64,000 nucleotides of DNA from NCBI RefSeq assembly GCF_001625085.1, contig NZ_BDAW01000033.1, positions 41,061 to 105,060 of the forward strand, given 5' to 3'. Within the stretch, counting starts at the first letter, position 1; each line of letters begins with the position of its first letter. Below are positions 1 through 8,800 of this stretch, one piece after another. This stretch comes from Nocardia acidivorans NBRC 108247 (GTDB taxonomy: Bacteria > Actinomycetota > Actinomycetes > Mycobacteriales > Mycobacteriaceae). A program made the position numbers and the translations under genes. The notes under the pieces are model-generated. The model did not search any database. It saw nothing but the letters and a program-made list of their open reading frames with translations, and was not told where the DNA came from.

Positions 1-67
1 TGAACATCGGCCGTCCTTCGGTTGAGGTTGGCTGGTCGATCCTCATGCAGGTTTCGCCAGCCTACGC

Positions 68-1927
68 TCACTCCACTTCGAACGAGATGGTCGCCGCTAT
101 GGCATCGGTATGGGTGTCCACGGCCGCCAGAATGATCGGGACGCGCTGATTGTGCAGCAGCTGATCGCGCGCGTGGCGCGGTTCGATCCGGGGCAGCAGC
201 ACCACCACCTGGTGCTCGGGGGAGCAGAGTTTGCGGGTGTAGCCGACGATCGGATCGACCATGCTGCGGTGCGGGCTGGGCAGCACCCGCAGCTCGATGC
301 CCGGATTCCAGTCGTGCCACTCCCGGGTGAGCCGCCGGGTGCTCTCCACATCGATGGCAATGGCGATGGGGTGCACCTCGTCGCCCATGCGCATGGCCGC
401 CGAGAGCGCCTTCTCGGTGAGTCGGCTGATGGCCGTCACCGGCACCACGACGATTACGCGGCGACGCGAATCCGCGTGCGGGCGCGGGATTTTCGTGCCG
501 AAGCCGAGCTGGACACCGATGCGCACGTAATAGCGTTCGATCCGGTCGAAGAGCAGGATGAGCGCGGGCACGATGACCAGCAGCAGCCAGGCGCCCTCGG
601 TGAACTTCTCGAACAGGAAGACCACCGCGGCGACGGCGGTCAATATCGCGCCGAAGCCGTTGAGCAGCATCTTCCACACCCAGCCCCGACCGTGATCGGT
701 GAGCCAGTGCCGTACCAAACCCGTTTGGCTGATGGTGAATCCGATGAAGACGCCGATGGCGTACAGCGGCAGCAGCCGGGCGGTATGGGCCTGCGAGAGC
801 ACCAGCACCAGTGCCGCGACCATTGCCAGCGCCACCACGCCGTACCGGTACACCGGGCGCTCGGCGCGCAGCGCGAACAGGTGCGGCAGCCGATTGTCCT
901 TGGCCAGCAGGCTCAACAGCACCGGCAGCCCACCGAAACTGGTGTTCGCCGCCAGTCCGAGCACCAGGGTGATCACCAGACTCGTGGCGTAGAAGAGCCA
1001 GCCGGTGCCGAAGGCCGCCGCCGAGAGCTGCGACAGGATGGTGACCTGTCCGCGCGGCAGCACATGATGGTGGCGGATGAGAATGCCGAGACCGATCAGC
1101 AAGGAGCCCAACAGGATTCCCAGCGTCATCTCGGTGTGCTGGGCGCGCTTGACCGCGGGCGCGCGGAAGGTCGGCACGCTGTTGGCAATGGCCTCGACAC
1201 CGGTCAACGAGGAGCTGCCCGCGGCGAACGCCTTCAATAGCAGCAGTGCGCCAAGGGTTTCGGTGGCCGGGAAGCCACCGGGATCGGCGCCGATCACCGC
1301 TACCGGATGACTCCGGATCAGCCCGACCACCACGATCGCCGCCACCGAGACGATGAACAGCAGCGCGGGCAGCATCAGCACCTTGGCGGATTCGGCGATG
1401 CCCACCAGATTCACCACGGTGAGCACGGCCAGCGCGATGAGCGTGCACGCCACCAAATGCTCTGCCACGAAAGGGAATACGCTGCCCAGACTGGCCGCGC
1501 CCGCCGCCAGGCTGACCGCGACGGTCAGCACGTAGTCGACCACCAGGCCCGCCGCGGCCAGCAGGCTCACCGGCCGCCCGAGCCTGGTCTTGGCCACCGC
1601 GTACGACCCGCCGCCCTCGGGATAGACCGCGATCACCTGGCGGTACGAGACCACCAGCACCAGCAGCAGAACGGTGATCGCGATCGTGATCGGCAGGGTG
1701 TACCGCACCGCCGCGGCTCCGGCCGCCGTCAACGCGCCCACAATGGCCTCGGGGCCGTAGGCCACGCTCGACAGCGCATCCAGTGACAGCGCCGCCACCC
1801 CGCCGAGGGCGGTCAATCGAAAAGCGTCGCCACCCTGCAATCGCCGCAGCCGCGGATCGGCCACCGGCACCAGCCGCGGCAGCGCGGGCTCCGAATCGTC
1901 GGTGTTCCGCTTGCCATCGGCGGTCAT
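68..1927 (-). CDS. APC-family amino acid permease
   Basis: Integral membrane transporter of the amino acid/polyamine/organocation superfamily, 619 residues. About twelve hydrophobic segments fill the first 480 residues, beginning with the helix-1 region that contains LSSVAYGPEAIVGAL, typical of APC proteins. The last 130 residues are hydrophilic (RRVIVVVPVTAISR onward) and look like a cytosolic universal-stress-like tail often found in this subgroup. The frame is open further upstream, but the ATG at 1927 (MTADGKR) is the sensible start because the extra residues are arginine-rich and lie in the adjacent amidase remnant. Substrate cannot be told from sequence; amino acid or potassium transport are both known for such tails. 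Confidence 0.88.
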   Translation of the reverse strand: MTADGKRNTDDSEPALPRLVPVADPRLRRLQGGDAFRLTALGGVAALSLDALSSVAYGPEAIVGALTAAGAAAVRYTLPITIAITVLLLVLVVSYRQVIAVYPEGGGSYAVAKTRLGRPVSLLAAAGLVVDYVLTVAVSLAAGAASLGSVFPFVAEHLVACTLIALAVLTVVNLVGIAESAKVLMLPALLFIVSVAAIVVVGLIRSHPVAVIGADPGGFPATETLGALLLLKAFAAGSSSLTGVEAIANSVPTFRAPAVKRAQHTEMTLGILLGSLLIGLGILIRHHHVLPRGQVTILSQLSAAAFGTGWLFYATSLVITLVLGLAANTSFGGLPVLLSLLAKDNRLPHLFALRAERPVYRYGVVALAMVAALVLVLSQAHTARLLPLYAIGVFIGFTISQTGLVRHWLTDHGRGWVWKMLLNGFGAILTAVAAVVFLFEKFTEGAWLLLVIVPALILLFDRIERYYVRIGVQLGFGTKIPRPHADSRRRVIVVVPVTAISRLTEKALSAAMRMGDEVHPIAIAIDVESTRRLTREWHDWNPGIELRVLPSPHRSMVDPIVGYTRKLCSPEHQVVVLLPRIEPRHARDQLLHNQRVPIILAAVDTHTDAIAATISFEVE

Positions 1928-1937
1928 GGTTATGAGA

Positions 1938-2305
1938 CTAGCGGCCGCCGCCCCGACCGGGATGCGACACGTTCGACGGCGGCGGCCGGCGCAGCACCCC
2001 GGCATCGCCGAGGTGGCGGCCGATGATCTGAAGTCCCACGGGCAGGCCGTCTTCGGTGTGCCCCGCGGGGATGCTGAGGGCGGGCTGGCCGGTCAGATTG
2101 GCCGGATAATCGAAGCCGATCCAGGTCGAGTCGGCGACCGGGCGGCCGTCGATCTCGGTGGGGCCGTCACCGCCGACGGGGAAAGCCGGGACGGCCGAGG
2201 TGGGGGTGATCAGCACATCGAAACGAGTCATCGGGCGGGCCATGGCATTCACCACCCGCTCGCGCATAATGTTCGCGACCACCGGGTAAAACGGCGGGGT
2301 CGAGG
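1938..2305 (-). pseudogene. amidase C-terminal remnant
   Basis: The frame encodes a recognisable C-terminal piece of an amidase-signature enzyme: FDVLITPTSAVPAF, then WIGFDYPANLTGQPALSIPAG, then GLPVGLQIIGRHLGD. The Gly/Ser-rich region and catalytic Lys-Ser-Ser residues that should lie N-terminal are absent. Homology begins exactly where the neighbouring alpha/beta hydrolase stops (2306), so a deletion or insertion appears to have joined the two. The open frame continues to 3038 but that part is antisense shadow of the hydrolase. No start codon with a ribosome site was seen, so this is called a remnant. Confidence 0.7.
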
Positions 2306-3208
2306 TCAGTCGCCGATCGGTGTGGGAGCGGTTGGGGCGAGCAGGAACTCGCGCAGAATCTCGGTGAAGCGTTGCGGGGTCTCGATATTGGGACTGTGCC
2401 CGGCGGTGTCGATGAGCTCGAAGCGCGCACCGGCGGTGGTGTACCGGTCGCGGGTGGTGGCCCAGTCGTACATGGAATCCAGGCGGCCGTGGATGACCAG
2501 GCTGGGCAGAGCCAGTCTGCGGAGTTGACGATCCAGGGGATCGGCGGCCAGGGCCCGGCGGCGCACGGTGCTGACCTCGCGGTAGGCGCGCCAGGACATG
2601 GCGCGGTGATCCTGGATCATCTGGCGCATGCTCGGCACGATGCCGGAGGTGTTGAAGCCTGGCGCGAAGCCCTCCCGAAGGGCTTGGCGCACCATGGCTT
2701 CGGGGGCGAAGCGCTGGATGAAGCGCGCGATCGGGCCGAGCGTGAGCACCGGGGTGATGGCCGGAACGCGCAGGTAGCTCAGGTCCGGGGCCTGGTCCAG
2801 GATGATGATCTCGGTAATGCGCGGCGAGCGCGCGGCCACCGCGAGGGCGGCGTCCGCACCCCAGGAGTGCCCGCAGACCGCGACCTTGGCGAGGCCGAGC
2901 TCGTCCAGGACGGCGGCGAGCATACTGCCCTGACCGTCCTGGCCGAATCCGGCTTCGCCTCCGGTGCAACCGAATCCGAGCAGATCCACCCGGATCACCC
3001 GGTAGGTGTCCGCCAGCAGCGGGGTGACCGCGTCCCACCAGTGCACCGAGCCTTCGAAGCCGTGCAGCAGCAGTATGGGTTTGCCGTCGCAGGGGCCGTC
3101 CTGGCGGACGTGTACGCGACGGCCCTGCACGGTGATGAGGTCACCGATCCGGGCGCGCGCGTTCGACTCGGTAGACGTCAGGTCCTCACCATCGGCTCTC
3201 TGTCTCAT
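2306..3208 (-). CDS. alpha/beta hydrolase
   Basis: Predicted cytosolic alpha/beta-hydrolase-fold enzyme of about 300 residues. Visible elements are the oxyanion segment LLLHGFEG (residues 47-54), nucleophile elbow GHSWG with Ser115, an acid in HGRLDS, and the histidine in DTAGHSPNIE near the end. The frame is open to 3298, but the ATG at 3208 (MRQRADGED) leaves the normal 20-25 residues before the first strand and is preferred; the longer start remains possible. The stop codon abuts the amidase remnant. The substrate is not identifiable. Confidence 0.85.
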   Translation of the reverse strand: MRQRADGEDLTSTESNARARIGDLITVQGRRVHVRQDGPCDGKPILLLHGFEGSVHWWDAVTPLLADTYRVIRVDLLGFGCTGGEAGFGQDGQGSMLAAVLDELGLAKVAVCGHSWGADAALAVAARSPRITEIIILDQAPDLSYLRVPAITPVLTLGPIARFIQRFAPEAMVRQALREGFAPGFNTSGIVPSMRQMIQDHRAMSWRAYREVSTVRRRALAADPLDRQLRRLALPSLVIHGRLDSMYDWATTRDRYTTAGARFELIDTAGHSPNIETPQRFTEILREFLLAPTAPTPIGD

Positions 3209-3332
3209 ACGGGCGAGGCTGATCCTCTCATTTCTGACAAACTGCGTGGAACCTCCCAGTGGGTCTGTAATCCGGCGCGTCGCGGCGTCATGCGGCAACT
3301 GTCCCAGACGATGAGGCGTCCGGTCTATCGGA

Positions 3333-3521
3333 GTGCCCAGCGATGCGGCGCGCTTGGAGTTCGTCTCCGGGAACGATCAGATCATCAGTCCGAAGTCGGA
3401 ACGGTCCCTCGCCGAGCGGATGGGAGCCGAGACCACGGTCGTGGACGGGCCGAGCCATTCGGTGATGGTGTCCAATGCCGATGTGGTGACCGGTGTGATT
3501 CTCGCGGCCGCGGCTGGTTGA
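3333..3521 (+). pseudogene. alpha/beta hydrolase C-terminal remnant
   Basis: A 62-codon frame whose translation has the shape of the last third of an alpha/beta hydrolase: SGNDQIISPKSE supplies the acid-turn region and DGPSHSVMVSNADVV the catalytic histidine and closing helix. The nucleophile half is missing. It runs opposite to the PAP2 gene and overlaps the last 137 bp of that frame, so either this is dead sequence or the PAP2 tail is. The GTG at 3333 is only the first in-frame start and is not claimed as functional. Confidence 0.5.
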
Positions 3522-4278
3522 GCACCGGGGGATGCAGCAGGGTCGCCACGGCCAGGAGCGCGGTGGCGACCAGCGCGTCGAACCAGTAGTGGTTGCCGGT
3601 GCCGACCACCACCAGGGTGGTGATGAGGGGGTGCAGCAGCAGTAGCCAGCGCCACGGCGTGCGGGTGGCGGCGATCAGGCCCATGGCCAACAGGAGTGCC
3701 CAGCCGACGTGCAGCGAGGGCATGGCGGCGAACTGGTTGGACAGGGTGTCGGTATCGGGTGGGCCGTAGACGGATTGGCCGAATTCGGCCGCCAGATCCA
3801 CGAATCCGTATTCGGGCAGCATGCGGGGTGGGGCCAGCGGGATGAGCATGTGCAGGGCCAGGGCCGCGGCGGTGAGGGCGACCATGAGGTTGCGGGTGAC
3901 GCGGTAGTACATGGGGCGGAAGGTCCACAGCCAGAGCAGGGCGCAGATGGCGACCGCGAAATGCGCTGTGGCGTAGTAGAAGTTGGCCGGGATGGCCAGG
4001 AAATCATGTTTAAGGAAGACCGACTGCACCGTCTGCTCATTCGGTATTTGCAGTCGGTCTTCCCAGGTCAGCAGGGTGCGGGCATTGGTGAGGGCGCGGG
4101 TGGCCTCGTCGGCGGCGAGCATGCGGCCGGTGCGATAGACCAGATACAGCACGGTGATGACCGCCAGCTGAACCAGGGCTTCGCGCCCGCGGCCGTGTAC
4201 CGCCGCGCGCGTTCGATCCAGGACGCCGGTTCCCGACTGCGAAACGCGTACGGGTGCATCGAGATCCAGTGCCACCAT
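3385..4278 (-). CDS. PAP2/AUR1-type membrane phosphatase or transferase
   Basis: Polytopic membrane protein, 297 residues, of the PAP2_3 group that includes inositol phosphorylceramide synthase AUR1. The PAP2 motif 2 appears as AMPSLH (187-190 is PSLH) and motif 3 as GTGNHYWFDA with His230 and Asp234; about six hydrophobic segments surround them. ATG at 4278 has a GAGGAGGAGG ribosome site. The final 45 residues (after LLHPPVLNQ) are Arg/Pro/Ser rich, unlike a PAP2 protein, and are antisense to the hydrolase remnant, suggesting the original stop was lost. It sits 126 bp downstream of the oxoamine synthase; a headgroup-transfer role in that pathway is inference. Confidence 0.8.
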   Translation of the reverse strand: MVALDLDAPVRVSQSGTGVLDRTRAAVHGRGREALVQLAVITVLYLVYRTGRMLAADEATRALTNARTLLTWEDRLQIPNEQTVQSVFLKHDFLAIPANFYYATAHFAVAICALLWLWTFRPMYYRVTRNLMVALTAAALALHMLIPLAPPRMLPEYGFVDLAAEFGQSVYGPPDTDTLSNQFAAMPSLHVGWALLLAMGLIAATRTPWRWLLLLHPLITTLVVVGTGNHYWFDALVATALLAVATLLHPPVLNQPRPRESHRSPHRHWTPSPNGSARPRPWSRLPSARRGTVPTSD

Positions 4279-4319
4279 TGGCGCGGCCTCCTCCTCACTC
4301 GGCTGACCGCCCTCCGGAA

Positions 4320-4348
4320 GTTAACCGGAGTGATATCCTCCGGTTAAC
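4320..4348. promoter_or_regulatory. perfect 11-bp inverted repeat upstream of PAP2 gene
   Basis: GTTAACCGGAG and CTCCGGTTAAC flank TGATATC. It lies 42-70 bp upstream of the PAP2 start, between that gene and the oxoamine synthase stop at 4405. The symmetry, AT-rich ends and position suit a repressor operator. A short terminator for the upstream genes is the alternative, but no T-run follows. Confidence 0.5.
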
Positions 4349-4404
4349 CTAGCACCACTCTCCCGTCACCAGAAATGGGGCGTGATCCAGGCAACATCGA
4401 TCCG

Positions 4405-5814
4405 TCACACGGCCGCCGATTCCGGTAGGCCCGCAGCCGAGGCGACCGCCTCGGCCAGTAGGTCTGCGCTCGAAATCAGTTGTGACTCAGTGTGTTCGGA
4501 GGTGATGAAGAAGCGCAGCCGCTCCTTGCCGATCGGCACCGCGGGCGCGGAGATCGCCCCCGCGTACACCCCGCGCTGGAGCAGCGTGGCCGAGACGAAG
4601 CCGGCGCGAACCTCACCCGGCACGATGACCGGGCAGATCGGCGTGCCCTGCGATTCACCCAGGTTCAGACCGCGCTCACGCAGGGCGCTGTGGAAAAGCC
4701 GGGAGTTGCGCCACAGCCGGGCGACCCGCTCCGGTTCGGCGTCGAGCACCTCGAGCCCGGCCCGCGCCGCCGCGATGGTCGAGGGTGCGGGGCCGCCGGT
4801 GAGCATGGCGACACCGGGCGCACTGGCCTTCATGGCCCCGATCAACTCCGCATCGGCGGCGATGAAGCCGCCGCAGCTCCCCAGGGCCTTGGAGAGCGTG
4901 CCCATCCAGATGTCCACCTCCGCGCCCGCCATACCGTAGTGCTCGCGAATACCGTGCCCGTGCGCACCGAAGACGCCGAACGAATGCGCCTCGTCGACCA
5001 TTACCGCACAGTCGAATTCCCGTGCGACGGCCGCGAGTTCGGCGACCCGGCCCACGGTGCCGTCCATGCTGTAGTGGCCCTCGAGCACCACCAGCGCCCG
5101 ATCGAATCCGGCGCGCGACATGCGCAGTACCGCACGCAGTGAGTCGGGATCATTGTGCCGGAAGTTGATTCGCCGGCACCCCGCCCACCGGGTGCCCGAG
5201 ACCACGCTGCCGTGAATGAGGGAATCGCAGATGGCCACATCGCCCTCACCGAGCAGGAAGCCGATCACCCCGGCATTGGTGAGGTAGCCGCTGGTGGTCA
5301 CCATGGCATCGCCGGTGTCGTAGATCTCGGCGAGCCGCCGCTCCAACCGGCCGTAGAGCGGGATCTCCCCGGAGACGATCCGGCTGGCCGAGGCCGAGGC
5401 GCCGTACTGATCGAGGGCGTCCTTGGCCGCCGCGATCACCCGCGGATGGCTCGACAGCCCCAGATAGTTGTAGGCGCTGAAGTTCACCAGCTCGGTGTCA
5501 TTGGCGTGAATCACCGTGTCGTTCGGGCCGGTTCGCGGCAGGAACAGCGGATTCACCAGTCCCGAGTGGGCGGTGATGGCCGCGATGGCGGCCTGTTTGG
5601 CCACCGTGGCCGCCACCTCCGGATGGTCGGCGAATTGCCGACCGGGTCCGCGCACCGGCCGTGCCGCCGGTGCGCTCGGCGCGAGCCGCGTGATCGAGGC
5701 CGCCGGGCGCGGTGCGGTGGCCACGCCGCCGCCATTGCCCGCGCCCGGGGTCTCGGCCCCATTTCCATTGCCCGCCAGAAGTTTCCGGGCCAGTTCACGT
5801 GCGGATTCGGTCAT
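4405..5814 (-). CDS. alpha-oxoamine synthase (PLP-dependent, AONS/SPT-like)
   Basis: Fold-type I PLP enzyme of the family of 8-amino-7-oxononanoate synthase, 2-amino-3-ketobutyrate ligase and serine palmitoyltransferase, which condense an amino acid with an acyl thioester and lose CO2. Visible: NFSAYNYLGLSSHP (111-124), stacking His201, DEAHS (274-278) and the PLP lysine Lys309 in GTLSKALGS. An Ala/Pro/Gly-rich N-terminal extension of about 60 residues precedes the catalytic domain; its start MTESARELARKLL is compatible with a docking helix. ATG at 5814 overlaps the PKS stop by 4 bp, so the two are translationally coupled. The PKS has no thioesterase, so this enzyme probably releases the chain. 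The amino acid substrate is unknown. Confidence 0.9.
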   Translation of the reverse strand: MTESARELARKLLAGNGNGAETPGAGNGGGVATAPRPAASITRLAPSAPAARPVRGPGRQFADHPEVAATVAKQAAIAAITAHSGLVNPLFLPRTGPNDTVIHANDTELVNFSAYNYLGLSSHPRVIAAAKDALDQYGASASASRIVSGEIPLYGRLERRLAEIYDTGDAMVTTSGYLTNAGVIGFLLGEGDVAICDSLIHGSVVSGTRWAGCRRINFRHNDPDSLRAVLRMSRAGFDRALVVLEGHYSMDGTVGRVAELAAVAREFDCAVMVDEAHSFGVFGAHGHGIREHYGMAGAEVDIWMGTLSKALGSCGGFIAADAELIGAMKASAPGVAMLTGGPAPSTIAAARAGLEVLDAEPERVARLWRNSRLFHSALRERGLNLGESQGTPICPVIVPGEVRAGFVSATLLQRGVYAGAISAPAVPIGKERLRFFITSEHTESQLISSADLLAEAVASAAGLPESAAV

Positions 5815-8800
5815 GCGGTCACCTCCGTGGCTGCCGGTGCCGGTGCGGCGACCGGGGTCGAATCGGCGGTGGACGCGCCGATGAGGAATTCGGCGGCGCG
5901 GGTGCCCGCCTGTTCGAGGGTGAAGGTGCGGCCCATCTTGAGCGCGGTCAGATCGATGCCGAGCGATTTGCCCACCAGCGCACCGAATTCCACTGCCATC
6001 AGCGAGTCGAGGCCGAGGTCGGGCACCGGCACGGTCAGATCGATGGAGTCCGGGTCGACGCCCATCACCACCGCGAGCTGTTCGGCGAGCATATGCGCCA
6101 CCACATCGCCACGCTTCTGCGCGTCCAGCGCCCGCAGCGCCGCCACCAGCTGCGAGGCGGCGGAGTCGTCCTCGGCCGCGGCCGCGATCTGCTCCTGCAC
6201 CCGCCCGACCATGCTGAAGAACGGCACGCTCGCGGCGACTTTGCCCCAGTCCACCGGAATGATGGCGACCTGATGGTGGATCCCGAGTTCCAGTGCCTTC
6301 TCCAGGAATTCGGTGCCCTCGTCCATATCGATGGAGTCGAATCCGGTGGTGCGCAGATAGCGCGCCACATTCTCGTCATCGGCCATACCGCCGCCGGACA
6401 TATGTCCCCAGCCCACGGCCAGTGCGGTGCCGCCTTCGCGCACCACCACATCGGCGATCGACTGGAGCGCGAGATTGGCTGCCGTGTACGAGTATTGGCC
6501 GATTCCGGCGAAGATGGAGCTGCCGGAGGAGAACAGAATGAACAGATCCAGTTCGGCCCCGGCCAGATCCAGGCCGTTGCGCAGTGCGCGGGCGCCCTCG
6601 ATCTTGGGCCGGTACACCGAGGCCAGGCTCCCCCGGTCCATGAGTGAAATGCGCTTGTCGTCAACGACTCCGGCGGTGTGGATGACACCGCGCAGCGGAT
6701 GGTCCGCGGTATTCGCGCGGGCGATGACCGCGGCCATCCCCTCGACATCGGTGACATCCACGCGCTCGGTGACGATGTCGATGCCCTCGTGCTCCCAGGC
6801 CGCCAGCTGATTCCGGGCCGCCTCGGTGGTCGCGCCGGAACGTCCGAGCAGCGTGAGATGCCTTGCGCCCGAACGCACCAGCCAGCGCCCGATCGCCAGG
6901 CCGAACGCGCCGAAGCCGCCGGTGATCAGGTAGCGCGCCGACGCGTCCACGCTCACCTGCGGAATCTGCGGTCGTACCAGTGGAGCCGCCGCCTCCATGC
7001 TCACCGCGATCCGGCCGAGCTGGGTCGAGCGTGCGACATCCTCGAAAGCCCGTGCCACATCATCGGTTTCGTACAGCTCGAACGGCAGCCGCCGGTATCG
7101 GCCCGAGGCCAGCGCGGCCTCCACCCGCTCCATGAGCGCGATGGTCCGGGTCCGACGCAGCGCCAGCATGCGGTCCAGATCGAAGGAATGATACGAGATG
7201 TTCTTGTCGAAGTACCGCATATCCAGGACGCCACCGCCGTAGATATCGGCCTTGCCGATCTCCACGATGCGCCCGAACTCGGCCACCGCCTTGAAGTTCC
7301 GTCGCAGGATCTCCCCGGGCGCGGTACTGATCACCACATCCGCCCCGCGCCCGCCGGTGAGTCCGAGCACGTCATCGGCGAAATTCAGTGAGCGCGAATC
7401 GAGTACATGATCCGCGCCCTGGCCCAGGACGTAGGCGCGCCGGTCCCCGGTGCTCGCGGTGCCGATCACAATGGCCCCGTGCAGCTTCGCGATCTGCACC
7501 GCGGCGGTGCCCACACCGCCCGCAGCACCGTGCACCAGCACCACATCGCCCGCGCCGACCCGGGCCAGCTCCAGCAGCGAGTACTCCGCGGTGGCGAAGG
7601 CGACCTCGCTGGTGCAGTAACCGGGTTCGGCATCGGGGGAGACCGGGCTGACCAGGGTGCGGTCGGTGGTGTGGAACCGGCTGATCATGCCCTTGGAGGA
7701 GAGCATGACCTTGTCGCCGACCGCGAGATCGGTGATATCCGAACCGATTCGGGTGACGACGGCATCGCCCTCCATACCCGGGGTACCGCCGAAATAGGTG
7801 CCCGCGAGTTCCTCCTCGTTCAGCACCCCGAGCACCTTGAGCGGATCCTTGTAGCCCAGGCCGACGGCGCGCATGCGCACCTCGACCTCACCCGGTCCGG
7901 GTTCGCGGCGGTCGCAGCGCCGCCAGCCGAGTTTGGACAGCAGCCGGGATTTGGGCAGCTCCAGGGTGAAGTTGGCCTCCGGATCGGTCAGCGGGACAGC
8001 CTGATCCAGGGCCTCGATGCGATCGGGCAGCGAGGCGTCGACCACCGGCACCCAGCGCAGGCCGTTGCGCAGGAAGATCTCATCGGAGTTGTCGTAGCTG
8101 AACGCGCCGGGAATGGCGAGTTCGGCCGCGAGATCGACCGCCGTGACGTCGGAATCGATATCGACCAGTCGCCAGCGCAGTCGCGGCTGCTCGTTCAGCA
8201 GCACCCGGCGCGCGCCGGCCAGTGCCGCATGCCCCGGATTGGGCGCGGCCTGCTCCCGCGGATGGGCGAAGGCGCGCTCGGTCACCACGCTGACGTGCAG
8301 GGAACCGTCACCGGTCATGGGGATCTCGACCCCGCGCCGCTCCAGCCAGGTGTCGAAGAAGTCGTCGATGGTCAGGGCGATCCGGCGCAGTGCCCAGAGA
8401 TTGTCGAGATCCTCGTACTCGGACCCGGCGACCACAATGACGTGCAGCCGGTCCACGCTCCCCGCGGTGGAATGCCGGAGGTGTTCCAGGACAAGGGATT
8501 CCAGGTCCTCGCGGTTCGGATCGCCGAGCGTGAGGATCTCCCCGCCGCCGACCGCGGCGGCGATCCACGCGGCTCGCGCACCGGGCCGCACGCCGAGCTC
8601 CAGCAGGAGCGCGCACGCGTTCGCACTCTCCGGCAGCGCGTTGGGATCGATCGGATCCCGCATATCCCAGCGATCCTCGTAGAAGAACTCCGTCATGCGT
8701 TGCAGCGCACCGCGACCCGGTGCGATGGAGCCGAAGCGCATACCGATGATCTGCATGACCACCCGGCCCTCGGGATCGAGCAGATCGATATCGGCGACCG

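Noticed and set aside
110..1240. Long plus-strand frame opposite the permease gene
   Set aside because: His/Gln/Arg-rich composition typical of antisense of a high-G+C membrane-protein gene; no domain or ribosome site.
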